Below are positions 8,174 to 16,738 of a stretch of DNA of 33,520 bases, one piece after another; the first letter of the stretch is position 1; each line of letters begins with the position of its first letter. A program made the position numbers and the translations under genes. Origin of the DNA: Falsiroseomonas sp. GTDB lineage: Bacteria; Pseudomonadota; Alphaproteobacteria; Acetobacterales; Acetobacteraceae. The stretch spans positions 1 through 33,520 of the forward strand of contig NZ_JAUYTS010000188.1 in NCBI RefSeq assembly GCF_030695085.1, given 5' to 3'. A model generated the notes under the pieces. That model was not told where the DNA came from. It did not search any database and saw only the letters and a program-made list of their open reading frames with translations.

Positions 8174-8177
8174 ATGA
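8121..8177 (+). CDS. Possible 18-residue leader peptide coupled to the sugar-phosphate transferase gene
   Basis: ATG at 8121 opens [18 protein letters not shown], and its TGA (8175-8177) overlaps the ATG of the next gene in an ATGA arrangement. AAGG lies 5 bases upstream of the ATG. The overlap would allow translational coupling. Such a short frame can arise by chance, and the main gene has its own GGAG site inside this frame, so this is tentative. Confidence 0.25.
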   Translation: MVECPDAMPIQTSLEQIA

Positions 8178-9643
8178 GTGACATGTTCCCGGATGCCGTC
8201 GCGCGTTATGCGCCGAGGCAAGGCGGCCTGGGTGGCTTTCAGCGGCTGCGCGGCGTCTGGCGGTGGGCGCTGCAATCGCTTGCTCTTCCAACCTTGGACC
8301 TTCTGGCGGCGCAGATCAGCATCCTTCTCGTTCTCATGGTCCTGCCGGTGCCGCTTCGTGACGCGCCAGAGCTACGGCTGGGCTGGAACCTGCCGCTGGC
8401 CGCAGCGCTCGGTGCCGCGCTGCTCGCATGCCACCGGCTTCTCGGGCTGTATGACACAACGGGCCATGGGGCGCTCGAGCGGCTCAGGCTGCGCGTCATC
8501 GGTGCCGTCGTCGCGCCCTGCGTGGCGGTTACCATCCTCGTCGCATTCGATTTCGCCAGCACGCCGCCGCTGCAGGTCATCATCCTGGCCTGCGTGGCGG
8601 CCGGCGCGATCGGCCTTCTGCTCGAAGCCTTGATTTGTCCCCTCCTGATACGCAATGGCGCCTGGGGGTCGCCGGCGCTGGTCGTGGGCTCCGGGCCGGC
8701 GGCGGCTGCCTTGGCCGAGCGGCTGCTGCGGCAGCCCGAGCTCGGCCTCCACCCCATCGGGTTCGCCGCGGACCGCGTCCCGGGCGAGATCGCCATGCCG
8801 GTGGCGAACCTGGGAACGGTGGCGGAAGCTGCGCGCATTCACGGCAGCCGGGCCGTCGCCGTCATTGCCATGACGAGCGAGGTTGCGAGCGGCGAGATCG
8901 CGCGGCTGCCCTTCCAACGAGTCATCGCGGTTCCGGAGAGCGGCAATCTCCCGACGCTGCGCGTCAATTTCCGTAGCCTCGGCGGTGATCTGGGGCTGGA
9001 GGTTTCCAACCTCTCACAGGCCGCACTGCAGCAGCGCCTTAAGCGGGCGCTGGAGTTGCTCATCACCATCCCCATCTTCCTCGCTGCCCTGCCCGTGATC
9101 GGCGTATTGGTCGTCCTGATCAAGATGATCAGCCCGGGGCCTGCCATCTATGTCCAGCGCCGCGTGGGCCTGCATGGCCGGCCGGTTGCGGTGCTCAAGC
9201 TGCGCACCATGCACACCGATGCGGAGCGCCTGCTGGCGGACCTGCTCGCCCGCGATCCGGCTGCCCGGGAAGAATGGGACCGCTACATGAAGCTGGCGCG
9301 GGATCCGCGGGTACTGCCTGGGATCGGCGACTTCCTGCGCCGCAGCAGCCTCGACGAACTGCCCCAGCTCTGGAACGTGTTGCGTGGCGATCTCAGCCTG
9401 GTCGGTCCGCGACCTTTCCCGGATTACCACGTCGCGCGCTTCGGCAGTGACTTCCAGCAGCTCCGCATGAGCGTGAAGCCCGGGGTGACCGGCCTTTGGC
9501 AGATAGCGGAACGCAGCAACGCGGACCTTCGCCGGCAGGAAGCACTGGACACCTTCTACATCCAGAACTGGTCGCTCTGGCTCGACCTCTACATCGTGCT
9601 CCGGACGGTTCCGGCCGTGCTCTGCGCGCGCGGTGCACGCTGA
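8174..9643 (+). CDS. Undecaprenyl-phosphate sugar-1-phosphate transferase (WbaP/GumD type), EPS initiation
   Basis: The 489-residue membrane enzyme starts the repeat unit by moving a hexose-1-phosphate (glucose or galactose) from UDP-sugar to undecaprenyl phosphate. It has a polytopic N-terminus of about four helices up to residue 160, a Rossmann-like central domain ([18 protein letters not shown]), and from about residue 290 the catalytic bacterial sugar transferase domain: a hydrophobic hairpin, then [39 protein letters not shown] and [11 protein letters not shown]. This is the full-length architecture, not the short ExoY form. The ATG at 8174 has GGAG 8 bases upstream; a start at 8129 would add 15 unrelated residues. 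UXS and ManC genes follow on the same strand. Glucose as substrate, by analogy with GumD, is likely but not shown. Confidence 0.93.
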   Translation: MSDMFPDAVARYAPRQGGLGGFQRLRGVWRWALQSLALPTLDLLAAQISILLVLMVLPVPLRDAPELRLGWNLPLAAALGAALLACHRLLGLYDTTGHGALERLRLRVIGAVVAPCVAVTILVAFDFASTPPLQVIILACVAAGAIGLLLEALICPLLIRNGAWGSPALVVGSGPAAAALAERLLRQPELGLHPIGFAADRVPGEIAMPVANLGTVAEAARIHGSRAVAVIAMTSEVASGEIARLPFQRVIAVPESGNLPTLRVNFRSLGGDLGLEVSNLSQAALQQRLKRALELLITIPIFLAALPVIGVLVVLIKMISPGPAIYVQRRVGLHGRPVAVLKLRTMHTDAERLLADLLARDPAAREEWDRYMKLARDPRVLPGIGDFLRRSSLDELPQLWNVLRGDLSLVGPRPFPDYHVARFGSDFQQLRMSVKPGVTGLWQIAERSNADLRRQEALDTFYIQNWSLWLDLYIVLRTVPAVLCARGAR

Positions 9644-9729
9644 GATGGGTGACTGCATCCGTGACAACGACCTGGCCGCGACGGCGGCCCTGGAACCGCT
9701 TCGCTCCAACTCTGTCCGAGGGACTCGTG

Positions 9730-10713
9730 ATGCCAAAGAACCGTAAGCGGATTCTTGTCACCGGCGGCGCCGGGTTTCTGGGTTCGCATCTGTGCGACCG
9801 GCTGGTCGACCAGGGCCACGAAGTCCTCTGCGTCGACAACTACTTCACCGGGCGCAAGGAGAACATATTGCACCTGATGGACCGGCCCAACTTCGAGGTC
9901 ATGCGCCACGACATCACCTTCCCGCTTTATGTCGAAGTGGACGAGATCTACAACCTGGCCTGCCCCGCCTCACCGGTGCACTATCAGTATGACCCGGTCC
10001 AGACGACCAAGGTCAGCGTCCTCGGCAGCATCAATATGCTCGGCCTTGCCAAGCGGGTCGGCGCCCGGATCCTGCAAGCGTCGACAAGCGAAATCTACGG
10101 CGACCCCGCGGTTCATCCGCAGACGGAGGACTATTGCGGCAACGTCAACCCGCTCGGTCCGCGCGCCTGTTACGACGAAGGCAAGCGCTGCGCCGAGACT
10201 CTGTTCTTCGACTATTCCCGCCGGCACAACGTCAAGATCCGCGTCATCCGCATCTTCAACACCTATGGCCCGCGGCTCCATGACAGCGATGGCAGGGTCG
10301 TCTCGAACTTCATCGTGCAGGCGCTGCGCGGGGAGGACATTACGATCTATGGCGATGGCAGCCAGACGCGCGCCTTCTGCTACGTCGACGACCTGATCGA
10401 CGGGATGGTTGCCATGATGGGCGCGGATGAGGATGTTCCCGGCCCCATCAACATCGGCAACCCGCACGAGATCTCGGTGCTGACTCTGGCAAGCAAGATC
10501 ATTGCCCTGACCGGCGCCAGGTCGCAGCTGGTGCGCAAGCCCCTGCCGCAGAACGATCCGACGCAGCGATGCCCAGACATCTCTCGGGCGCGGCAGCTAC
10601 TGAACTGGGAGCCGCGGGTTTCCCTGGATGAGGGCCTGCGTCGGACGATTGCCTATTTTGCCGGCAAGATGGGCGAACCCGCTTCCGCCGGCATCCGGGA
10701 TGCCGTCGGCTGA
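9730..10713 (+). CDS. uxs: UDP-glucuronate decarboxylase (UDP-xylose synthase)
   Basis: The 327-residue extended SDR enzyme should convert UDP-glucuronate to UDP-xylose with bound NAD in the cytoplasm. Visible motifs are the NAD loop [10 protein letters not shown] (11-20), the family sequence [10 protein letters not shown], the catalytic stretch [10 protein letters not shown] with Glu121, and YDEGK giving Tyr148 and Lys152. RIFNTYGPR and [18 protein letters not shown] are also typical of UXS rather than of GalE or RmlB. The ATG at 9730 has GAGGGA about 7 bases upstream; the open frame extends to 9496 but overlaps the previous gene. No UDP-glucose dehydrogenase is present in the window, so UDP-glucuronate must come from elsewhere. 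The gene implies xylose, or a sugar derived from UDP-xylose, in the polymer or in a related glycan. Confidence 0.92.
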   Translation: MPKNRKRILVTGGAGFLGSHLCDRLVDQGHEVLCVDNYFTGRKENILHLMDRPNFEVMRHDITFPLYVEVDEIYNLACPASPVHYQYDPVQTTKVSVLGSINMLGLAKRVGARILQASTSEIYGDPAVHPQTEDYCGNVNPLGPRACYDEGKRCAETLFFDYSRRHNVKIRVIRIFNTYGPRLHDSDGRVVSNFIVQALRGEDITIYGDGSQTRAFCYVDDLIDGMVAMMGADEDVPGPINIGNPHEISVLTLASKIIALTGARSQLVRKPLPQNDPTQRCPDISRARQLLNWEPRVSLDEGLRRTIAYFAGKMGEPASAGIRDAVG

Positions 10714-10806
10714 GGCCCCTCGCCCTGACGCCGTTTTCCAGGTTGCCGGACGTACCCGCCTGGCTCGAAGTGACTCGATCCGCATCGACCGAGGAGGATC
10801 ATCCCG

Positions 10807-12342
10807 ATGGACCTGAACCTACTGCACCCGAGCCTGTCCCAGGATGATACCAGCGCAAGGCCGCACGAGGCCGACGGCCCGCCACCCGTGGCGAGGCCAG
10901 CGCCCCTGGTCCGCATCATCCCGGTGATCCTGTCGGGCGGGAGCGGCAGCAGGCTTTGGCCGATTTCACGGGAGAGCCTGCCGCAACAGTTTCTGGGGCT
11001 GACGTCGCAGCGGACAATGCTGCAGGAGACCGCCCTGCGGGCGCGGGGCTGTGGGATGGATGGCCTGGACTTCGCGCCACCCATCATTGTGTGCAACCAG
11101 GAACACCGCTTCCTCGCCGCGGCGCAGCTGTCAGACATTGGCCTGGCCGATCGCCGCATCCTGCTCGAGCCGGTCGGACGAAACAGCGCACCGGCGATCT
11201 GCGCGGCGGCGATGCTCGTCGCCGAGGACGAGCCCGACGCGCTGATCTGGGTGATGGCCGTCGACATGCAGTTCGAGGATACGCAAGACCTGCATCGACT
11301 TCTCCTGCCCGCCGCCGAGGCGGCCCGCGATGGTCGCATCGTCACCATCGGCATCCATCCCAGCTCAGCGGGAACCGGCTACGGCCATATCGAGGTCGGC
11401 CCGCCGCTTGAAGGCGTCGCCGGGGTCCACACCATCACCCGCTTCGAAGAGAAGCCCGAGCCGGGGGCTGCGGCTCGCGCCCCGACTTCGGGCCTGCATC
11501 TCTGGAATTCCGGGATGTTTCTGTTCACTGCGCAAAGTTTGCTGCACGAGCTTGAGCTGCACGCTCCGGAACTGCTTGCGCATGTGACAGAGGCGATGCG
11601 CCTGCGGCGCCAGGACCCCGATTTCATCCGGCTGGATGCGGCCAGCTTTACGGCCTGTCCAAGCCTGAGTCTGGACCATGCCGTGGCCGAGCGAACCCAG
11701 CTTGGCGCGGTCGTTCCAGCCGCGCTGTGCTGGAGCGATGTCGGTAGCTGGGATGCGCTTTGGCAGGCCAGCGGCAAGGATTCCGCCGGCAATGCAGCGT
11801 CGGGCGAAGCGTTGCTTCTGGACTCCAGCAATTGCCTGGTTCGCAGCGAGGATGGCGTGCTGACGGCCGTTGTGGGCCTCGAGGATGTGGTGGTGGTGGC
11901 GACGGGCGATGCGGTGCTCGCGATGCATCGCAACCAGGCCCATGACGTCCCGCGTGTTGTTGAGAGCCTCAAGACAATGGGAATGAAGCAGGCGGCGCAG
12001 CACAGCCGCTGCCATCGGCCATGGGGCTTTTACGAAACACTTCGGCTTGAGGGGCGCTTTCAGGTCAAGCGCATCGTGGTCGATCCTGGCCAGAAGCTGA
12101 GCCTGCAGAAGCACTTTCATCGCGCAGAGCACTGGGTCGTGGTCCAGGGAACCGCCCTCGTCACGCGCGATTCCGGTGAATTCCTGCTGACCGAAGGTGA
12201 GGCGGTTCACCTGCCGCTGGGTTGTTTGCATAGGCTGTCGAACCCCGGGCGGGTCCCGCTGGCGATTATCGAAGTTCAGCTTGGATCCTATCTCGGAGAG
12301 GACGACATTGTGCGGATCGAGGATGTGTTTGGCCGCTGCTGA
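10807..12342 (+). CDS. manC: Mannose-1-phosphate guanylyltransferase / mannose-6-phosphate isomerase
   Basis: The 511-residue bifunctional type II enzyme makes mannose-6-phosphate from fructose-6-phosphate and GDP-mannose from mannose-1-phosphate. The N-terminal nucleotidyltransferase carries ILSGGSGSRLWPISRE (41-56) and TRFEEKPEP. The C-terminal cupin isomerase has KLSLQKHFHRAEHWVVVQG near residue 435 with the metal-binding Gln, His and Glu. The motif usually PKQF reads PQQF (Gln60), losing a conserved lysine of the pyrophosphorylase domain. A 36-residue N-terminal extension precedes the first strand. The start is firm, with AGGAGG at 10792-10797. The phosphomannomutase needed between the two reactions is not in the window. 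GDP-mannose would serve a mannosyltransferase and the GME-like epimerase at 21376-22371. Confidence 0.95.
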   Translation: MDLNLLHPSLSQDDTSARPHEADGPPPVARPAPLVRIIPVILSGGSGSRLWPISRESLPQQFLGLTSQRTMLQETALRARGCGMDGLDFAPPIIVCNQEHRFLAAAQLSDIGLADRRILLEPVGRNSAPAICAAAMLVAEDEPDALIWVMAVDMQFEDTQDLHRLLLPAAEAARDGRIVTIGIHPSSAGTGYGHIEVGPPLEGVAGVHTITRFEEKPEPGAAARAPTSGLHLWNSGMFLFTAQSLLHELELHAPELLAHVTEAMRLRRQDPDFIRLDAASFTACPSLSLDHAVAERTQLGAVVPAALCWSDVGSWDALWQASGKDSAGNAASGEALLLDSSNCLVRSEDGVLTAVVGLEDVVVVATGDAVLAMHRNQAHDVPRVVESLKTMGMKQAAQHSRCHRPWGFYETLRLEGRFQVKRIVVDPGQKLSLQKHFHRAEHWVVVQGTALVTRDSGEFLLTEGEAVHLPLGCLHRLSNPGRVPLAIIEVQLGSYLGEDDIVRIEDVFGRC

Positions 12343-12395
12343 CCTTGGCCGGAGAATCTGGAGCCGCGCATCGCGGCAGCATCAGGCCACGCCCG

Positions 12396-12410
12396 CGGGG
12401 CAAAGCCCCG
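12396..12410. terminator. Hairpin between convergent manC and acyltransferase genes
   Basis: CGGGGC and GCCCCG pair around an AAA loop, 54 bases after the manC stop and 207 bases beyond the end of the minus-strand operon. There is no T tract on either side, so it may be a weak or factor-assisted terminator. The rest of 12343-12616 shows nothing else I can support. Confidence 0.4.
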
Positions 12411-12616
12411 GGATCAGCGCGGATAGGCCCTGAGGCCCAGGCATAGCCGTCGCACTGCGGTCAGACGCGGTTCACCCCCATGGTAGCACTTGGCATTCTC
12501 GCAAAGCCGACGTCCGTCTTGGGCGGCCCGGGGTCGTGGAGTGGCCTCGAAGCCTCATCACCAAAGGTAAGCACCGCGCCTGGCGATAGGGGGCAGATGG
12601 CCGACCGCCGGCCGCC

Positions 12617-13816
12617 TCAGGCGATGCGGCGCAGCGGGCTCTGGCGCCTTGCGAGGCGGGCCGCGATCACGCGACCGAGTTGCTGCATCGGACGCTCTAC
12701 AAGGACATGCAGCACCCAGGCGGCGGGCAGCGTGATGCAGAATGTCACCAGAGCCAGCAGCAGGCCCCAGCCCAGCGCCGCCATCGGCCCAAGCTCCACC
12801 GGCAACCATGGGAGCACCGCATGGCCGAGGACGCTCAAGACGATCACGTGCAGCAGGTAGATGCCGAAGGACAGCCGGGCCAACAGGCGCATGGGCGCGG
12901 CATGGAAGAAGGCGCGGTCGCCCCCATGCAGCAGCAGCACGACGGCCACCGCGGCGCACAGCGTCTCCAGCAGCACGACGGTCGGCGGCGCGAACTCATC
13001 CGGCCCCAGAAGGCGGCGCGAGAACAGGAACACCAGCGCCAGCAAGGTCAGGAGCGCAATCCGCGGCACCCGCCCAAGGCGAAGCAAACCCGCAGCGACC
13101 GGCCACCCCCAGCGCGGCAGCAGCGCACCGAGAAAGAAGCTGAACAGGAAGACGTTCATGTAGTGCCAGCGCTCCGCGCTTCCCGGCAGCAGAAACATCG
13201 CCGCACATAGTATCAGCGCTGCCAGCATGGCACGGCGCATGGTGAGCGAGAGCAGATACAGCAGGGGGAAGACCGCCGAGGCCAGAATCTCCACCTTGAT
13301 CGACCAAGCCGGCCCGTTGAGGGTGGCACTCCGGCCCTGGACATTTGCCAGGAATTCCGCCGGCAACTCGGCCTGGTCTATCTTGTAGCTGTTGTTGAAC
13401 CAGCTCGTGGCCTGGGGCCAATCGCGCAGCTCGAAATAGTGAAGCTGCAGCAGCGCCGCGATTCCTGCGGTGACGATCAGCAAAGGGTAGAGTCGGAAGC
13501 CCCGTCGCACGAGATAGCCCAGCACGGAACCGGCATGGATCGGCGGGTCGCGGTCCAGTGACAGAGCCAGCACAGTGCCGCTCAATACGAAGAAGAAGGT
13601 GACATAGGCCGGCCCATTGGCCAGGCCGAGCAGCAAATGCTGCAACAGGAGCCAGGGATCTGAGAGATCAACCGGCAGCAGATGAGCATTGTCCACACCC
13701 CCGATCCGGAAAACCAGCAATCCGTGAAACAGCAGCACGAGCACCGCGCAGATGCCGCGGCCGACATCGAGCGACTCCGTGCGGTGCCCAGGGGCACCTT
13801 CTGCGCTTCGTGGCAT
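12617..13816 (-). CDS. Membrane acyltransferase, OafA/YrhL-like acyltransferase 3 family
   Basis: The 399-residue polytopic protein has the acyltransferase-3 hallmarks: ESLDVGRGICAVLVLLFH near the N-terminus (with the family histidine), FFFVLSGTVLAL, RRGFRLYPLLI, a SIKVEI segment corresponding to the W-S-L-x-x-E motif, and LSFGIYLLHVIVLSVL near the C-terminus. About ten membrane helices are visible. Members usually move acetyl, or sometimes succinyl, groups onto extracytoplasmic sugars, so EPS or lipid-linked sugar O-acylation is likely. ATG 13816 is chosen because AAGGGA lies 6 bases upstream; ATG 13822 is immediately adjacent. It is the last gene of the minus-strand operon, with a gap of only 10 bases to the gene before it. 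GumF/GumG do the equivalent job in xanthan, but substrate and donor cannot be told from sequence. Confidence 0.88.
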   Translation of the reverse strand: MPRSAEGAPGHRTESLDVGRGICAVLVLLFHGLLVFRIGGVDNAHLLPVDLSDPWLLLQHLLLGLANGPAYVTFFFVLSGTVLALSLDRDPPIHAGSVLGYLVRRGFRLYPLLIVTAGIAALLQLHYFELRDWPQATSWFNNSYKIDQAELPAEFLANVQGRSATLNGPAWSIKVEILASAVFPLLYLLSLTMRRAMLAALILCAAMFLLPGSAERWHYMNVFLFSFFLGALLPRWGWPVAAGLLRLGRVPRIALLTLLALVFLFSRRLLGPDEFAPPTVVLLETLCAAVAVVLLLHGGDRAFFHAAPMRLLARLSFGIYLLHVIVLSVLGHAVLPWLPVELGPMAALGWGLLLALVTFCITLPAAWVLHVLVERPMQQLGRVIAARLARRQSPLRRIA

Positions 13817-13826
13817 GGTCATCCCT

Positions 13827-15065
13827 TCAGCCGACGGATCTGGCGCTGGCCTTGGTTGGCCACAACGCGATGTCGCGTGACGCGCCTGAACGCAACGACC
13901 GCAGCAGGTGGCCGATTGCAACCACCAGTGCCGCGCCGATGAGCAGCGCGCCGATATATTTCCCCGCACGGAAGTCGAGCATGTGGGAGGCATAGGCACC
14001 CAGCGAACCGAACTGGATCGCCAAGGCGACGCCGATGCTCCAAGGGCGCGGGCGACTGACCGCCAACGCGTAAGCCAGGATATCCGCGAGGAAGAAGTAG
14101 CGGTCGTGCATCTTGGGCAGCAGGTAGGGCATGCTGCCCGCGACCACGACCGCCAGCAGCAGCAGGTCCGCCCGCTCCAGCCGCCGCCAAAGGACCGAGA
14201 AGGCGCCGAGCATCAAGGCGGCCAGGATGGTGGCGAGCGTGCCGATAATGACGCCGGTCTCATAGGGAAGCAGCCGCAGATACTGCACCAGGGACCACGG
14301 ATTGGGCGCGTTCATCGACAGCCACCGATAGGTCCCGGCCTGGTCGAGATACACCGTCGCCAAGTCCCATGCGGGGCGGCCGCCAAGCCAGGCCGGCAGC
14401 ATCATCGCCGCATAGGCCAGCAGGGGCAGCGGCAGATAGCGCAGCCCAATGCGGCGGGAGAGGATGATGTAGAGGATGAAGGGCGCGATGAAGATGGCCT
14501 GGAGCTTGAAGGCCAGCGCAATGCCGAAGGCGATCAGCATCGCGGCCCAACGCTCGCGCAGCGCGAAAGCCACCACGAGCACCGCCAGGCCGGACCAGAT
14601 CGTGTCCGTCTGCCCCCAGGCCGCACCGTTGAGCGCGACGGTCGGCAGCAGGAGCACGCAGGCGGCGCCGAGCAGTGCCGCACTCGGGCTCACCAGTGCC
14701 CGCAGGAGGTAGTGGACACAGCCGGCGCAGAACACCGCGCCCGCGATCGCAACCAGCTTCACGAGCATGAAGGATGACAGAAAATCCGACGCGGAGCTGG
14801 CCAATATCAGCAGGTAGAGATAGGGCGGCGTGTAGTTCGCAAAGCCTTCCGCGCCCTCGACCTGGATCTGGAGCGGCGCCGAGAGGGAAGCCAGCGCGCC
14901 GTGCTGGATGATCTGATCCATCCAAGGCACGAACCACCATTCCACATCTGTGGTGCGCCAGCCCAGAAGCCCGGCATAGAGAACGCCTGTCGCGAACAGC
15001 ACGGCGGCGAGGACCAGCTTCTGGTGCCGCGAAGCGCCCGGCGCTGCTGAGTGCGGCTCTGTCAT
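13827..15065 (-). CDS. GT-C type membrane glycosyltransferase (Gpi18/mannosyltransferase-like)
   Basis: The 412-residue protein has around ten hydrophobic helices. Its first extracytoplasmic loop carries an acidic motif (RTTDVEWWFVPWMDQI) and NYTPPYLYLL, followed by WGQTDTIWSG, AFKLQAIFIAPF and late in the chain PKMHDRYFFL. This set is typical of GT-C enzymes related to the Gpi18 group, which use polyprenyl-phosphate sugars and act on the periplasmic face. The ATG at 15065 is preferred since AGGAG lies about 10 bases upstream; an in-frame ATG at 15083 exists. In the operon it follows GtrA and the UbiA-like transferase, which would make and flip its lipid-linked donor. The donor sugar is inferred, perhaps a pentose, and the acceptor is unknown. 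Confidence 0.82.
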   Translation of the reverse strand: MTEPHSAAPGASRHQKLVLAAVLFATGVLYAGLLGWRTTDVEWWFVPWMDQIIQHGALASLSAPLQIQVEGAEGFANYTPPYLYLLILASSASDFLSSFMLVKLVAIAGAVFCAGCVHYLLRALVSPSAALLGAACVLLLPTVALNGAAWGQTDTIWSGLAVLVVAFALRERWAAMLIAFGIALAFKLQAIFIAPFILYIILSRRIGLRYLPLPLLAYAAMMLPAWLGGRPAWDLATVYLDQAGTYRWLSMNAPNPWSLVQYLRLLPYETGVIIGTLATILAALMLGAFSVLWRRLERADLLLLAVVVAGSMPYLLPKMHDRYFFLADILAYALAVSRPRPWSIGVALAIQFGSLGAYASHMLDFRAGKYIGALLIGAALVVAIGHLLRSLRSGASRDIALWPTKASARSVG

Positions 15066-15086
15066 GGCGAGGTTTCTCCTCATGCT

Positions 15087-15539
15087 TCAGACGCGCCGCC
15101 AGGCCCGCATCCCCGTGCCGCGAGGGCCGAAGGTGACGAGGCTGTGGCCCAGGTAGTTCAGCAGGGCGCCGACGCCGATCGCGCCGCCATGGGCGACGGC
15201 TTCCGCCAGCATCGTGCCCATTCCGAGCCGCACGGCGAGCGTGACGAAGAGCAGGGCTAGCAGCGCCACGAGGCCCGAGGTCAGCAGGTTCACCAGGAAA
15301 AAGTCCCGCGCCTGCACCAGCAACGATCGCCCGGATGCCGGGAACACGAAGCCCCGGTAAAGGACGAACCCAACCAGCATCCCGATTACCGCCGCAACCA
15401 GCACCGCGGCGAGGAAAGGCATCACCGCGGAGAGCGGAAAGCGCACCAGCCAGTTGATTGCGGCCGCGCCGCCACCGGCAAGCAGGAAGCGGGCAGGCTG
15501 CGGCAGGTCACGCAGGATGCCCAGTAGCCTCCCGCTCAT
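15087..15539 (-). CDS. GtrA-family membrane protein (polyprenyl-phosphate-sugar flippase candidate)
   Basis: At 150 residues and four hydrophobic segments this fits GtrA in size and layout. Typical sequence is seen at RFLLAGGGAAAINWLVRFPLS near the N-terminus and GFVLYRGFVFPASG mid-chain. GtrA proteins are thought to flip polyprenyl-phosphate-linked sugars from cytoplasm to periplasm for glycan decoration. The ATG overlaps the stop of the upstream UbiA-like gene by four bases (ATGA at 15536-15539), so the two are translationally coupled. The GT-C gene follows after 21 bases. This order (synthase, flippase, GT-C) is the classic three-part arrangement for periplasmic side-group transfer. Confidence 0.86.
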   Translation of the reverse strand: MSGRLLGILRDLPQPARFLLAGGGAAAINWLVRFPLSAVMPFLAAVLVAAVIGMLVGFVLYRGFVFPASGRSLLVQARDFFLVNLLTSGLVALLALLFVTLAVRLGMGTMLAEAVAHGGAIGVGALLNYLGHSLVTFGPRGTGMRAWRRV

Positions 15540-16576
15540 CCGAACAGACCGGACCAGGCGAACACGAAGGCAGAGAGCATGACCGCGCCGAGCAGAATGC
15601 TGGGAACGTCCCGCACGGCGAAAGCGACAGGGTCGTCATCCAGCTCGCCGCGCGCAGCCTTCAGCCAGATGCGCGAGACCCACAGGAACAGGATAAGCGG
15701 AAACGCCCAGAGCCAGGCGGTGTTGCCGTAGAAGGTCTGCCGGAAGGCGTCGAACATGACATAGAGGATCAGCGTCACCACCGCGCCCATGCCGGCCGAA
15801 GGGCCAAGCACCAGCAGCAGTGGACCATCGGCGGCCTGGTAGCCGCGGTGCGACAGCGCCGACGTGCCTCGCTGTCCCGCGCGCACCAGTTCGACATAGC
15901 GCTTGGCGAGGCAGAGCGAGGAGAACAGAAACATCGAGAAGACCAGCAGCCAGGGCGACGCATAGACCTGCGCGCTGGCAATGCCGAGCACCAGCCGAAG
16001 CGTGAAGAGCCCGGCCAGGACACTGACATCGAGGATAGGGATGCGCTTGATTACCAGCGAATAGGCCAGCGTGAGACCAAGGTAGCAGGCCGCGGCCAAG
16101 GCCGTCATGGGCCCGACTGCCGCCGACAGCAGCAGCCCGAGCACGATCGCCACCGGTGCCGCCACCATCGCCATGCCAACTGACAGCCGGCCCGAGGGCA
16201 ATGGGCGCTTGCACTTGGACCAATGCCGGCGGTCATCCTCCAGGTCCCGGATATCATTGAGCAGATAGGTGCCGGATGCGATCAGGCAGAGCGCCACGAA
16301 CGCCAGCCCCACCGACAGCATACGGTCGGGATCAGCGATCGTGCCGCTCAGTACCGCTGGCACGAAGACAAGCAGGTTCTTCGCCCACTGGTGCGGCCGC
16401 GCAGATTCCAGCAGCGCACGCAACTGCGCCAAGGCCTCCGGCCGCGTCATGCGCGCCGGCAGGCGATAGGCCAGTCCGCCTCGGGCCAGCACCGCATCCT
16501 CGGCCAGCCGGGGCATTGTCGTGCCCTTGGTGGAGGCCGCGCTGCGCCCGGCATTGTCGCGGTCTGAAGGCTTCAT
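15536..16576 (-). CDS. UbiA-family polyprenyl-phosphate transferase (decaprenyl-phosphate phosphoribosyltransferase-like)
   Basis: The 346-residue protein has about nine membrane helices and the UbiA Asp-rich motif NDIRDLEDD (107-115). The stretch RPHQWAKNLLVFVPAVLSG (60-78), then KCKRPLPSGRLS and later IKRIPILDVSVLAG, resembles the mycobacterial Rv3806c group. That enzyme transfers 5-phosphoribose from PRPP to polyprenyl phosphate, rather than making ubiquinone or haem. The product would be a polyprenyl-phosphoryl phosphopentose, the entry to ribose- or arabinose-type donors. A HAD phosphatase gene lies just across the divergent promoter and could remove the 5-phosphate. ATG 16576 has AGGG about 8 bases upstream; a TTG at 16597 is less likely. 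It heads the four-gene minus-strand operon. DprE1/DprE2-type epimerase genes are not seen. Substrate assignment is inferred. Confidence 0.87.
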   Translation of the reverse strand: MKPSDRDNAGRSAASTKGTTMPRLAEDAVLARGGLAYRLPARMTRPEALAQLRALLESARPHQWAKNLLVFVPAVLSGTIADPDRMLSVGLAFVALCLIASGTYLLNDIRDLEDDRRHWSKCKRPLPSGRLSVGMAMVAAPVAIVLGLLLSAAVGPMTALAAACYLGLTLAYSLVIKRIPILDVSVLAGLFTLRLVLGIASAQVYASPWLLVFSMFLFSSLCLAKRYVELVRAGQRGTSALSHRGYQAADGPLLLVLGPSAGMGAVVTLILYVMFDAFRQTFYGNTAWLWAFPLILFLWVSRIWLKAARGELDDDPVAFAVRDVPSILLGAVMLSAFVFAWSGLFG

Positions 16577-16738
16577 GGTTGTGCCCTGCTGATGCAACCC
16601 GGACAGTGCGGTGCCGCATGTTCAGGGTCATCTTCTCTTCAGGATCGCGCGTGTCTCAGGAGGGTTAGCCCAACTGGGCGCTACCGCCTGTGCCGTCTGG
16701 CGGCGCATTATCGCCGGGGACCGCAGGGCGGATGTTCG
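16577..16738. promoter_or_regulatory. Divergent promoter region of the UbiA-like operon and HAD gene
   Basis: The 162 bases between divergent starts must carry promoters for both directions. A small inverted repeat GCCCA/TGGGC lies at 16668-16679, and an AGGAGGG at 16658-16664 has no start codon at a workable distance. No convincing -35/-10 pair is seen. Confidence 0.3.
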
